A DNA stretch of 64,000 nt. Source: Flavobacterium lacus (GTDB lineage: Bacteria > Bacteroidota > Bacteroidia > Flavobacteriales > Flavobacteriaceae). This document shows positions 1 to 9,344 of this stretch, one piece after another. How positions within the stretch are numbered: the stretch's first letter is position 1; each line of letters opens with the position of its first letter. The stretch is taken from the NCBI RefSeq assembly GCF_003268815.1, contig NZ_QLSV01000002.1:124001-188000 (forward strand), written 5' to 3'. Position numbers and translations under genes: made by a program. The notes beneath the pieces were generated by a model, which had not been told where the DNA came from, did no database searches, and was given only the letters and a program-made list of their open reading frames with translations.

Positions 1-2
1 AT

Positions 3-443
3 GGAACAGAAATTCTAATGCAAAACACAGCCAAACCCGGCGATCACGGCTTAATCAGAACCGATTTCCCCGGCGGATGGAAAGGTGATAAAGTAAATGC
101 TTTTACTAGCGAAGGACTTTCTGCGGAGCAAAAAGATATGCAAAGCTATTTGACTAAAATTTTAAATTACAGAAAGAGTAGCAAAGCCATTCACGAAGGA
201 ACGACAAAACATTTTGCTCCCAATAACGGAATTTATACCTTGTTTAGAATGTTGAATGATGAAATTGTCGTTTTATTTTTAAATAAAAACGAATCTGCAA
301 AAGTTGATCTTTCTACTTATAAAGAATTAGGTTTTGAAGGTAAAAAAATGAAAAACATTGTAACCGGAGAAGAAATTATTTGGGATAAAGAATTGACTTT
401 AAACAAAAAAGGAGCCTATCTTTTTACGACAAAATTGAATTAA
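3..443 (+). CDS. C-terminal fragment of a GH13 alpha-amylase-family enzyme (SusA-like)
   Basis: The frame is open from base 3, so the gene begins upstream of the window; the ATG at 18 is an internal Met. The visible part (about 146 residues) starts with GTEILMQNT and continues to RTDFPGGW, which resembles the end of the catalytic barrel and the C-terminal beta domain of neopullulanase or cyclomaltodextrinase enzymes such as Bacteroides SusA. Such enzymes cut maltodextrins in the periplasm. Only 3 bases separate its stop from the next ATG, so it is co-transcribed with the GH31 and GH13 genes downstream. Catalytic residues lie outside the window, so substrate is inferred from context. Confidence 0.85.
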   Translation, partial: GTEILMQNTAKPGDHGLIRTDFPGGWKGDKVNAFTSEGLSAEQKDMQSYLTKILNYRKSSKAIHEGTTKHFAPNNGIYTLFRMLNDEIVVLFLNKNESAKVDLSTYKELGFEGKKMKNIVTGEEIIWDKELTLNKKGAYLFTTKLN

Positions 444-446
444 CGA

Positions 447-2867
447 ATGAAAAAACTCTTTTTACTATTATTTCTTTCAACAGTTGGATTTGCTCAAAAT
501 GCAAATCGAAAATACATTTCGCATCAATTAATTGAAAACATTTTGGAAGTGAAAACTTCCGACGGAATGTATTTTCTTCAATTTTATAATGATAAAATCA
601 TTGAAACTACTTTCGTTCCAAAAGGAGAAAAATTCAATCCAAATTCGCATGCTGTTGTTTTAAAACCAGACAACAATGGTTTTGAATTTAAACAATCAAC
701 GGATTATTTAGAAATTAAAACCACTGAATTAGAAATTCAAATTGTAAAAGCACCTTTTAAAATTTCATATTACAAAAAAGGCGAATTATTACTTTCCGAA
801 AAATTAGGCTATTTCAAACGCAAACACGAACCACTCGAAAGAGTAAAAGGGAATATTATCTATGATTCAACCGAAGTGATTCAATTCAACATCAATGCAA
901 CCGAAAAATTATATGGTGGCGGAGCTCGTGTTTTAGGAATGGACAGGCGTGGAAATCGTTTGGCATTATACAATCGAGCAGATTACGGCTACGAAACCCG
1001 TTCAGAATTGATGAATTTCACTATTCCAATCGTCATCTCTTCTCAAAAATACATGGTTCATTTTGACAATGCTCCGATTGGTTATTTGGATTTGGATAGT
1101 AAAAAAGAAAATATGTTGGAATACGAAACTATCTCCGGCAGAAAAACCTATCAAGTGATTGTCGGCAATACATGGGAAGATTTAATTTACAATTACACCG
1201 AATTAACCGGAAGACAGCCATTGCCGCCTCGTTGGGCTTTGGGCAATTTCTCCTCCCGTTTTGGCTATCATTCCGAAGCCGAAGCCAGAAGAACCATTCA
1301 AAAATTTCAGGATGAAAATATTCCGGTCGATGCGATAATCTTAGATCTATATTGGTTTGGAAAAGAATTGCAAGGAACAATGGGAAATTTGGAAGTTTAT
1401 CGCGACAGCTTTCCAACTTTTGAAAAAATGGTGGATGATTTTTCTAAAATGGGTATCAAAACCATTCCGATTACGGAACCATTTATTTTAACGACTTCCA
1501 AAAAATGGCAAGAAGCTGTTGAGAAAAAAATTCTCGCAACAGATTCTATCGGAAATCCTTTTACCTATGATTTTTACTTTGGAAATACCGGCATCATTGA
1601 CATTTTTAAACCAATAGGAAAAAATTGGTTTTGGGATATTTATAAAGAATTGGCCAACAAAGGTGTAAGCGGAGTTTGGGGCGATTTGGGCGAACCCGAA
1701 GTGTTGCCGGCAGCAGCAAATACATTTGACGGAACAGCCGATGAAGTACACAACATATACGGACACAACTGGGCAAAATTGGTTTTTGAAGGTTACCAGA
1801 ACGATTTTCCAACACAAAGACCTTTTATTTTGATGCGTTCCGGTTATTCGGGTTCGCAGCGTTATGGAATGATTCCGTGGAGTGGCGATGTCAATCGAAC
1901 TTGGGGGGGACTTTCCGGTCAAGTGGAAATTTCATTGCAGATGGGGATGCAAGGTTTAGCCTATATGCATTCTGATTTGGGCGGATTTGCGGGTGCGAAT
2001 TTAGATGATGAATTGTATGTGCGTTGGTTGCAATACGGCGTTTTCAACCCGATATTTCGTCCGCATGCACAATCAGATGTGGCTTCAGAACCAGTTTTTA
2101 GAAGCGAATCAGCAAAAAGTTTAGCCAAACAAGCGATTGAAATGCGGTATAAACTTTTACATTATAATTATAATTTGGCTTATCAAAATTCAAAATCGGG
2201 TATTCCTTTGATGCGTCCACTATTTTTTGAAGAACCCGAAAATGAAGCTTTATTGACCAAATCAGATGGTTATTTGTGGGGAAACGATTTTTTGATTTAT
2301 CCTATACTTGAAGCCGGACAAAAAACGAAAGAAGTCTATTTTCCTAAAGGAAGCACTTGGATAGATTTTTATTACGGTACTACGTATGAAGGTGGAACAA
2401 CACATCAAATTCAAACGGAACGTAGTCATATTCCAACGTTTATTCGAAAAGGAAGTATTGTACCTTTGGTAGGTCGCATTAAAAATACCGAGGCTTTCAC
2501 AAAGGATAAAATGGAATACCATTATTATTTTGATGAAAAAATATCTGATGAAAAAGAGTTTTCTTTCTATTTTGATGATGGTAAGACTCCGTTAAATGAC
2601 AATAATGGAAACTTTTATTTCATGCATTTTGAAGTAGAAAAAGAAGGCAAATGGTTGGAAATTGAAATAGAAAAAGAAATTGCAGAAAACTTTACCGGAA
2701 CTAAGGAAGAAACGGTAACACTAATCGTTAAAAATATCTCCAAAAAACCTCGAAAAATAAAATTCAAAAACACAAAAGGAAATATGCAATACAACGAAAA
2801 ATTAAAGTATTGCACGTTTACTTTTGTAGTTTCAGAAAAAGATGTCGAAATAAAAATAAAACTATAA
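447..2867 (+). CDS. Glycoside hydrolase family 31 (alpha-glucosidase or alpha-glucosyltransferase)
   Basis: An 806-residue exported enzyme with a Sec signal peptide (MKKLFLLLFLSTVGFAQ). An N-terminal beta domain precedes a GH31 (beta/alpha)8 barrel. WGDLGEPEV carries the probable nucleophile Asp413, and WSGDVNRTW carries the probable acid/base Asp481. The C-terminal 150 residues are beta-rich. GH31 members act on alpha-linked glucose oligomers; some relatives transfer glucose (oligosaccharide 4-alpha-glucosyltransferases), and the sequence alone does not say which this is. It is the middle gene of a tight operon: 3 bases after the GH13 fragment, and its TAA shares one base with the next ATG. 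Its role is probably periplasmic breakdown of maltodextrin. Confidence 0.92.
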   Translation: MKKLFLLLFLSTVGFAQNANRKYISHQLIENILEVKTSDGMYFLQFYNDKIIETTFVPKGEKFNPNSHAVVLKPDNNGFEFKQSTDYLEIKTTELEIQIVKAPFKISYYKKGELLLSEKLGYFKRKHEPLERVKGNIIYDSTEVIQFNINATEKLYGGGARVLGMDRRGNRLALYNRADYGYETRSELMNFTIPIVISSQKYMVHFDNAPIGYLDLDSKKENMLEYETISGRKTYQVIVGNTWEDLIYNYTELTGRQPLPPRWALGNFSSRFGYHSEAEARRTIQKFQDENIPVDAIILDLYWFGKELQGTMGNLEVYRDSFPTFEKMVDDFSKMGIKTIPITEPFILTTSKKWQEAVEKKILATDSIGNPFTYDFYFGNTGIIDIFKPIGKNWFWDIYKELANKGVSGVWGDLGEPEVLPAAANTFDGTADEVHNIYGHNWAKLVFEGYQNDFPTQRPFILMRSGYSGSQRYGMIPWSGDVNRTWGGLSGQVEISLQMGMQGLAYMHSDLGGFAGANLDDELYVRWLQYGVFNPIFRPHAQSDVASEPVFRSESAKSLAKQAIEMRYKLLHYNYNLAYQNSKSGIPLMRPLFFEEPENEALLTKSDGYLWGNDFLIYPILEAGQKTKEVYFPKGSTWIDFYYGTTYEGGTTHQIQTERSHIPTFIRKGSIVPLVGRIKNTEAFTKDKMEYHYYFDEKISDEKEFSFYFDDGKTPLNDNNGNFYFMHFEVEKEGKWLEIEIEKEIAENFTGTKEETVTLIVKNISKKPRKIKFKNTKGNMQYNEKLKYCTFTFVVSEKDVEIKIKL

Positions 2868-4516
2868 TGAAGAAAATACTGCTTACCTTACTCCTCAGCT
2901 CTATGATTCTAGGATGCTCACCCAAAAAAGAAACCGTTCAAATCGAAACTCCTTTTGTTTGGGAAGGAGCGAATTTGTACTTCCTACTAATCGACCGATT
3001 TAACAACGGAAATCCCGAAAATGACTCAATCATTCGCAGAGATAAAGAAACCGGAGTTCTCCGTAATTTTATGGGTGGTGATATCAAAGGAATTACGCAA
3101 AAAATTGAAGAAGGTTATTTTACCGATTTGGGAATTAATGCCATTTGGATGACGCCTGTCGTAGAACAAATTCATGGCTCTGTGGATGAAGGAACAGGAA
3201 ACTCCTATGGTTTTCACGGCTATTGGACGAAAGATTGGACAAGCATCGACCCAAGTTATGGCACAAAAGAAGATTTGAAAGAATTAGTAGAAAAAGCTCA
3301 CGCCAAAGGCATCCGAATTGTGTTGGATGCCGTGATTAATCACACCGGACCAGTGACCGAATTAGACCCCGTTTGGCCGGAAAGTTGGGTGCGAACCGGT
3401 CCAAAATGTTCGTATGACACCTATCAAAACTTCATTGATTGTACCTTAGTTGAAAACCTTCCGGACATTAAAACCGAAAGCAATGAAGATGTAGAATTGC
3501 CATCAGCTTTGATTGAAAAATGGAAAAAAGAAGGTCGTTATGACCAAGAAGTAGCTGAATTGTATGCATTTTTCAAAAGAACAAGCTATCCACGAGCACC
3601 GAAATATTACATTATGAAATGGTTGGCAGACTACATCACCGATTTTGGAATAGACGGTTATCGCGTAGATACTGTGAAACACACTACCGAAGATGTTTGG
3701 GCAGATTTTTCTAAAGTTTGTAAAGATGCTTTTGTGCTTTATAAAAAAGATAATCCTACAAAAGTGTTAGATGATAATGACTTTTTTCTACTTGGTGAAG
3801 TGTATGGCTATGGAATAAACGGCAAACGCAACTATGATTTTGGCGATAAAAAAGTAGATTATTTTGCTCACGGATTTGACAACCTCATCAATTTTGATTT
3901 TAAAGGTGATGCACACAAACCGTATGAAGAAATTTTTGCGGCGTATTCAAAAACTTTACAGACGGATTTAAAAGGGGTAAGCATCACAAACTATGTAAGC
4001 TCTCACGACGATGGTTGGCCTTTTGATAAAAAGAGGGAAAAAGCGTTCGATGCCGGAACAAAATTATTATTAACGCCGGGAATTTCACAGGTTTATTATG
4101 GTGATGAAACCGCTCGTTCGTTAGAAATTGAAGGAACCGAAGGCGATGCTACTTTGCGTTCGTTTATGAATTGGGAAGATATAAAAACCAATGCAAATAC
4201 TAAAAACGTGTTGACTCATTTTCAGAAAATTGGTCAGTTTAGAAAGAATCATCCTGCTGTTGGTGCGGGAATTCATAAAGAAATTTCTAAAGCACCCCTT
4301 TATACTTTCAGCAGAACATTTACCAAAGGCGATTATACTGATAAAGTAGTAATTGGTTTGGAATTACCTTTTGGTAAAAAAGAAATCAATGTGCCATCCA
4401 TTTTTGGAGATGGAACAGAAGTTCACGATGCTTTTTCGGGAATTTCAACTACTGTAAAAGATGGAAAAGTTGTGATTGATAGTCAGATGGGAATTATTTT
4501 GTTGGAGAGAAAGTAA
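2867..4516 (+). CDS. Surface or periplasmic GH13 alpha-amylase lipoprotein (SusG-like)
   Basis: The start is set at the ATG at 2867, which overlaps the previous stop by one base; the longer frame from 2810 lies inside the GH31 gene. The 549-residue product begins with a lipoprotein signal (MKKILLTLLLSSMILGC) ending in a lipobox Cys. All four GH13 regions are visible: DAVINH near residue 154, GYRVDTVKH with nucleophile Asp268, LLGEVYG with acid/base Glu311, and SSHDD with Asp381. It is the last gene of the starch operon and is followed by a strong terminator. A SusG-like role at the outer membrane is inferred from the lipid anchor and the operon. Confidence 0.92.
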   Translation: MKKILLTLLLSSMILGCSPKKETVQIETPFVWEGANLYFLLIDRFNNGNPENDSIIRRDKETGVLRNFMGGDIKGITQKIEEGYFTDLGINAIWMTPVVEQIHGSVDEGTGNSYGFHGYWTKDWTSIDPSYGTKEDLKELVEKAHAKGIRIVLDAVINHTGPVTELDPVWPESWVRTGPKCSYDTYQNFIDCTLVENLPDIKTESNEDVELPSALIEKWKKEGRYDQEVAELYAFFKRTSYPRAPKYYIMKWLADYITDFGIDGYRVDTVKHTTEDVWADFSKVCKDAFVLYKKDNPTKVLDDNDFFLLGEVYGYGINGKRNYDFGDKKVDYFAHGFDNLINFDFKGDAHKPYEEIFAAYSKTLQTDLKGVSITNYVSSHDDGWPFDKKREKAFDAGTKLLLTPGISQVYYGDETARSLEIEGTEGDATLRSFMNWEDIKTNANTKNVLTHFQKIGQFRKNHPAVGAGIHKEISKAPLYTFSRTFTKGDYTDKVVIGLELPFGKKEINVPSIFGDGTEVHDAFSGISTTVKDGKVVIDSQMGIILLERK

Positions 4517-4538
4517 ATTCAAAATACTTTTACTTAAT

Positions 4539-4582
4539 CAAAAGCGTTTATAATCAATCAGATTGTAAACGCTTTTGTTTTT
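4539..4582 (+). terminator. Rho-independent terminator of the starch operon
   Basis: A 16-bp arm AAAAGCGTTTATAATC (4539-4554) pairs with GATTGTAAACGCTTTT (4560-4575) with one G-T wobble, followed by a T-rich run. A nearly identical hairpin recurs at 5378-5410. Confidence 0.9.
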
Positions 4583-4614
4583 TTATTCCGAATCAAAAAT
4601 CAATCACTAAATTC

Positions 4615-4622
4615 TTATATTT
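4615..4622 (+). promoter_or_regulatory. Bacteroidota -7 box upstream of the orphan lipoprotein
   Basis: TATATTTG matches TAnnTTTG. The predicted transcript starts close to 4630 and would carry a leader of about 150 nt before the ATG at 4777. Confidence 0.55.
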
Positions 4623-4630
4623 GACTAACA

Positions 4631-4705
4631 TATAAATAACCATTTTGATAAATCTGTGTCAATTTAATTTTAAACTTTAGTTTGTATAGGATTTGGTTAT
4701 TTATA
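4631..4705 (+). repeat. 12-bp perfect inverted repeat in the leader of the orphan lipoprotein gene
   Basis: TATAAATAACCA (4631-4642) is exactly inverted as TGGTTATTTATA (4694-4705). The left arm sits at the expected transcription start. Just downstream, AACCAC and GTGGTT (about 4713-4741) can form a second small stem in an unusually GC-rich stretch. It may be a leader structure or a trace of an inserted element. Confidence 0.5.
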
Positions 4706-4776
4706 TTTATTTTAACCACATGCAAGGATGCGTGTCGTGGTTGACACACCGTCAGCAATGTATAATCCTGAAAAAA

Positions 4777-5202
4777 ATGAGAAAGATTATTAAAATAATT
4801 TTAATGTTAGTTTGTGTAAATTTATGTTGTTGTAATAAAAAAAATCAAACTGTTTTAATAATTGGGTCACATAACTTGGAAATAATGATTGATGATTTTG
4901 AAGTCTGTCAAAGTGGACAAAATATTGAAATAAGTTTTGACAGTATTGCAAATGAAAAAATCAAAACTGTTAAAGCAGATAGGATTCAATTGAAGAATGA
5001 ATCTCAGGAAGTAGAAATATTTACATTTAATATTTTATATAGTCCTAAATCTGATGTTAGTCATCAGTCACCCATAAATCCAAAAGGTTATCTTACAACT
5101 TTCAAAAATGGCAATAGATTTTCTATCGATATTTTATCCAAAAATAAATTGGAGATTTTAAAAGTATTAGATAAAGAAGTTGTTGAAAAGTGTAATGAAT
5201 AG
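4777..5202 (+). CDS. Hypothetical lipoprotein, 141 aa
   Basis: The start is taken at the ATG at 4777; the frame is open from 4693, but those codons fall in the structured leader. The product begins MRKIIKIILMLVCVNLC followed by further cysteines, a lipoprotein-like signal with Cys in the lipobox region. The remainder is a small, probably beta-rich domain with no motif I recognise. It stands alone between two copies of the same terminator hairpin and has its own TATATTTG promoter, which suggests a later insertion or segmental duplication. Function unknown. Confidence 0.6.
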   Translation: MRKIIKIILMLVCVNLCCCNKKNQTVLIIGSHNLEIMIDDFEVCQSGQNIEISFDSIANEKIKTVKADRIQLKNESQEVEIFTFNILYSPKSDVSHQSPINPKGYLTTFKNGNRFSIDILSKNKLEILKVLDKEVVEKCNE

Positions 5203-5377
5203 GTTTGATAATAATATTTGGTAATTTATTAGAGTTAACTAAAAATTCACAATTCAACTATTTCTAAATAAATAGACAAACTAAACGCATGATACGTAAT
5301 TTATAAGTTATGAACCTTCTGGCAAACTGAGAAACTTCATTCAACAATGAAATTTAAAATACTTTTTCCCACCCATC

Positions 5378-5416
5378 AAGCGTTTATAATCAAACAGATT
5401 GTAAACGCTTTTTTTA
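5378..5416 (+). terminator. Second copy of the starch-operon terminator hairpin
   Basis: AAGCGTTTATAATC (5378-5391) pairs with GATTGTAAACGCTT (5397-5410), followed by T residues. Hairpin and upstream words (aaaatactttt) match the terminator at 4539-4582. It would end transcription of the orphan lipoprotein. The 292-base gap between 5203 and 5494 holds nothing else except the next promoter. Confidence 0.8.
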
Positions 5417-5457
5417 AATCATCTTTTTTAGAGTTAAAAGATTACTTGCTTTATTCC

Positions 5458-5465
5458 TATCTTTG
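5458..5465 (+). promoter_or_regulatory. -7 box for the outer-membrane fusion protein gene
   Basis: TATCTTTG fits TAnnTTTG, 30 bases before the ATG at 5495. No convincing -33 TTG at the usual spacing was seen. Confidence 0.5.
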
Positions 5466-5494
5466 AACACATCAATAAAAAACAACATTTTTTA

Positions 5495-8400
5495 ATGAAC
5501 TTTTTCAGCATAAATTCTGTTTCAAAGCCACTTCGTCATCGAATTGTTCTTTTGTTTTTTATTGGATTATTGACCGGCTGCACGACGTACAAAACCCAAA
5601 TGGGAAGTCAGGCAACATCTTTTTACAGTAATCAAACACTTGATACCACCACCATTGTATATTCTGTTTTTTTAACCGGAAATGCGGCGAATACGCAAAA
5701 TGACGGAGCAACCCCTTCCCTAACCCATTTTAAAAAACGATTGGAAAGAGCTTCAAAAAATAGCACCGCACTTTTTTTAGGTGACAATATTTTTCCGTTA
5801 AACGGATTCAATCAAAACAAAACAAAAGCCGAAGAAAAAATCACATCTCAATTAAGTTTGACCGAAAAATTCAAAGGAAATGTTTTTTTGATTCCCGGTA
5901 AAAGCGATTGGGGAAATTCAGCTTCGTCCCTGCTTGCTCAAGAAAATTTTATTTCAAAATATAAGAAGAAAGAAAGCAAACTAATTCCGCAAAATGCATG
6001 TGGAATCGAGTTTATTTCGTTGAGCAATGAAGTAGAATTGGTCGCCATCGACTCGCAATGGTTTTTGGAAGACTGGAATGAACACCCCGAAATCAACAAA
6101 GGATGCAGCATCAAAACCCGTGAGCAATTTTTTGATGAACTTGACAGTCATTTATTGGAAAATCAACAAAAAACTATTCTCTTAGCCATTCATCACCCGC
6201 TTTTGAGCAATGGAATTAATGGTGGTCAGTATTCCTTGAACGAACAACTTTTTCCGTTTGACACTAAAATTCCGCTTCCAATTGTCGGAAGTTTTTATAA
6301 TCTTTTCCGAAAAGCAAGCGGCAATAAAACCGAGGATTTGCAACATGCCTCCTATCGCGAAATGGCCGATAGAATAAAAGCTACAGTTCAAAAATACAAT
6401 CATGTGGTGGTGGTTTCCGGACATGAACAAAATTTGCAATATGTCAACAAAGACGGAATTCAGCAAATAATCAGTGGTTCCGGTGCTCATTTTTCAGAGG
6501 CAAGAGCTGTTAACCCGAAAGATTTTAGCTATGGCGGATATGGCTTTGCGGTGGTTGATGTGTATGAAAACGGAGCGTCAACTGTTTCCTTTTATACGAC
6601 TTCTAACCGAAAAGAAGTGTTGTTATTTAAACAAAAAATAAGAGAACCTGAGCTGAATATAAAACACCAAAATTATCCGAAACAATTTGAACCTACCATT
6701 AAAAGATCTATTTTCGGAAAGCCGGTTAGTCGAAAAAGCGACGTTTATCAATTCCTTTGGGGAAAACATTATAAAGCTTATTACAAACAAGAAATCGCAT
6801 TAAGAACCGTTGGTTTAGATACGCTTTATGGTGGTTTAAAACCCATCGGATTAGACAACGAAGGAACCACAAAATCTCTTTTACTAAAGGATAAAAACGG
6901 AAAAGAATTTGTGATGACTCCACTTGAAAAAGATGCTTCGTCGTTTTTTAAATCGTTAGCGTACAAAAATGAAAAACTTAAAAATCAAGATGGAAATGCT
7001 CTTTCCGAAGATTTTTTACGGGATTATTTTACCACTATTCATCCGTTTACGCCGTTAGTTATTTCGGGACTTTCTAAGGCAATTGGCGTAAGTTCAACTC
7101 AACCGAAATTATTTTACGTTCCTAATCAAAATAGCTTAGGCAATTACAACGAAAATTTTGGTGGCAATTTATATTACGTTTCAGAAAAAATAAATTCTTC
7201 TCAAAAAAGTCTTCCTACTTTCGGAAAACCGTCTTCTATTATTGATACGGATGAAATGCTTCACAACATTAGAACCGATAAAAATCATATTGTAGACCAA
7301 GAAAATTATATCCGAGCTCGTCTTTTTGATATGCTCATTGGCGATGGAGACAGACAGGAAAAAAACTGGCGATGGGGCGTTCATCAAGAAAAAGGAAAAA
7401 CAATTTATCGTCCGATTCCTTTAAATCGCGACCAAGCTTTTGCCAAATATGACGGAGCTTTTTTATGGCTTTTAAAAAGTATTCCAGCCATGGGACAAAT
7501 GCATTCTTATTCATACAATCATAAAAAAACCAAAGAATTCAATAAACAAGCATATGCTTTGGACTTAGCTCTTTTATCGGATATTGATGAAAAAGCATGG
7601 GAAAAACAGGCAAAATTTATTCAGGACAATTTAACTAACGACGTTATCAATAAAGCATTTTTACAATTGCCTTATGAATTGCAGGACGAAACAACTTCCA
7701 AACTCAAATTGTATTTAAGAAACCGTCTCAAAAAATTAAATCAAACCGCTCAACATTATCAAAAGTTGTTGGACAAAAAAACATTAATTGTTGGAACAAT
7801 GCAAGATGATGTTTTTGTCATCAATCGCTTATCAAACGGCAGAACTTCCGTTGTGGTTTATAATGGGAAAAAACTGCCCGCCAACATTGTGTATGAAAAA
7901 ACTTTTACTAAAAAGCAAACCAAAGAAATTTGGCTTTTTGGGTTGGAAGGGAAAGATGAATTTAGCATGGAAGGAAAAGAATTCAACCCCATCAAAATCA
8001 GATTAATTGGCGGCTTAAACCAAGATTCGTATGTAATTGAAAACGGTAAAAAAGTGAAAATCCATGATTTTAAATCGACAAATGTTCTAACTGTAGATAA
8101 AAAAACAACCGTATTGCTTTCTAACGACTATGAAACAAACACGTATAACTATAAAAAACCAAATTTTGACGAGTTTACAGGAGTTCCGTTAGTTGGTTTT
8201 AATCCAGATGATGGTATTCGTTTAGGTATTCGTTTAGATTTTACTAAAAAAGGCTATTTAGGAAATCCGTTTTCGCAAAAACATACCGCCGATGCCAACT
8301 ATTATTTTGCAACAGGAGGATATGCACTAAACTATTCCGGCATTGTAAAAAAAGCATTTTCCCATTTTGATTTGGTAATTGATGCTCAAGCAACCAGTTC

Positions 8401-9202
8401 AAGTTTTGTACAGAATTTTTTTGGTTTTGGTAATGCAACCATTAATGATGTTGATGAATTTGATTTTAATCGGGTTCGGATTGCTTCCTACAAAGTAAGT
8501 CCCGGATTGGTATGGCAAAAAACAAAAAGCTCTAGTTTTATTGGACGTGTAAATTTTGAAGCCTATAAAGTAGAAGACACTCCGGATCGATTTATTTCAA
8601 CAGGAGTTGTCAATAATCGCGTTTTTGATTACCAAAATTTTGCTGGTGTGGGATTTGCTTATCAGTTTAAAAATTATGACAATCCATTTATTCCTTCATT
8701 AGGAATGGGCTTTCAGATTTTAGGAAAATGGAATGCTAATTTAGGTGATTTTTCAAGACAAGTTCCTTCGGCAGAAGCTGCTGTAAACTTCGTGTTCCGA
8801 TTGACTCCCGATGCTCAATGGATTTTGGAAACAACTATTAAAGGAAAATCACTTTTCAGTTCAACGTACGAATTTTATCAAGCGGCCAATTTGGGAGGCG
8901 ATAATGATTTGCGAGGTTTTAGAGAAAATCGTTTTTCTGGAAAAACGGCGGCTTTTCAAGGAACCGATTTACGATACGCAATCGGACAAATTAAAAATCC
9001 TTTTGCTCCGCTGAATTACGGTGCTTTTGTTGGATTTGATTACGGAAGGGTTTGGTTTCCTTCAGAAAGTAATTCCGAATGGCATCAATCTACCGGGTTT
9101 GGATTATGGTTGAACAGCAGTAATATGATTTCTTCTACACTTTCGTATTTTCATTCGAGTGATGGTGGTCGGATTTCGTTTGGGATGAAGTTTAATTTTT
9201 AA
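5495..9202 (+). CDS. Lipoprotein fusion: degenerate metallophosphoesterase + kinase-like middle segment + surface-antigen beta-barrel
   Basis: A 1235-residue protein with a lipoprotein signal (FFIGLLTGC, Cys29). Residues about 52-370 look like a calcineurin-type metallophosphoesterase but with eroded metal ligands: the first D-x-H is replaced by TGNAAN (61-66), GDN is kept (96-98), GNH(D/E) reads GKSD (135-138), HH is kept (233-234), and the last GHxH reads GHEQ (309-312). Residues about 440-700 carry GGLKP (446-450), a TKSLLLK strand, FDMLIGDGDRQEKNW (611-625) and NRDQAF (644-649), a layout similar to FAM20C/HipA-like kinases. From about residue 890 the protein is a D15/BamA-like surface-antigen barrel ending in phenylalanine. 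Outer-membrane location is well supported; enzymatic activity is uncertain. It is monocistronic. Confidence 0.8.
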   Translation: MNFFSINSVSKPLRHRIVLLFFIGLLTGCTTYKTQMGSQATSFYSNQTLDTTTIVYSVFLTGNAANTQNDGATPSLTHFKKRLERASKNSTALFLGDNIFPLNGFNQNKTKAEEKITSQLSLTEKFKGNVFLIPGKSDWGNSASSLLAQENFISKYKKKESKLIPQNACGIEFISLSNEVELVAIDSQWFLEDWNEHPEINKGCSIKTREQFFDELDSHLLENQQKTILLAIHHPLLSNGINGGQYSLNEQLFPFDTKIPLPIVGSFYNLFRKASGNKTEDLQHASYREMADRIKATVQKYNHVVVVSGHEQNLQYVNKDGIQQIISGSGAHFSEARAVNPKDFSYGGYGFAVVDVYENGASTVSFYTTSNRKEVLLFKQKIREPELNIKHQNYPKQFEPTIKRSIFGKPVSRKSDVYQFLWGKHYKAYYKQEIALRTVGLDTLYGGLKPIGLDNEGTTKSLLLKDKNGKEFVMTPLEKDASSFFKSLAYKNEKLKNQDGNALSEDFLRDYFTTIHPFTPLVISGLSKAIGVSSTQPKLFYVPNQNSLGNYNENFGGNLYYVSEKINSSQKSLPTFGKPSSIIDTDEMLHNIRTDKNHIVDQENYIRARLFDMLIGDGDRQEKNWRWGVHQEKGKTIYRPIPLNRDQAFAKYDGAFLWLLKSIPAMGQMHSYSYNHKKTKEFNKQAYALDLALLSDIDEKAWEKQAKFIQDNLTNDVINKAFLQLPYELQDETTSKLKLYLRNRLKKLNQTAQHYQKLLDKKTLIVGTMQDDVFVINRLSNGRTSVVVYNGKKLPANIVYEKTFTKKQTKEIWLFGLEGKDEFSMEGKEFNPIKIRLIGGLNQDSYVIENGKKVKIHDFKSTNVLTVDKKTTVLLSNDYETNTYNYKKPNFDEFTGVPLVGFNPDDGIRLGIRLDFTKKGYLGNPFSQKHTADANYYFATGGYALNYSGIVKKAFSHFDLVIDAQATSSSFVQNFFGFGNATINDVDEFDFNRVRIASYKVSPGLVWQKTKSSSFIGRVNFEAYKVEDTPDRFISTGVVNNRVFDYQNFAGVGFAYQFKNYDNPFIPSLGMGFQILGKWNANLGDFSRQVPSAEAAVNFVFRLTPDAQWILETTIKGKSLFSSTYEFYQAANLGGDNDLRGFRENRFSGKTAAFQGTDLRYAIGQIKNPFAPLNYGAFVGFDYGRVWFPSESNSEWHQSTGFGLWLNSSNMISSTLSYFHSSDGGRISFGMKFNF

Positions 9203-9344
9203 TCCTTAATCATATTTGAAATTTTCATAACGAACACAGATTCTAAAAATTGGAGAAATAAGAAAAATTAATTTTTGCTTAAGATTTTTTAGTTTTACTC
9301 AGCAATCAAAAAATAATTTTAAATTTTGTTAAAAATATAATTAA

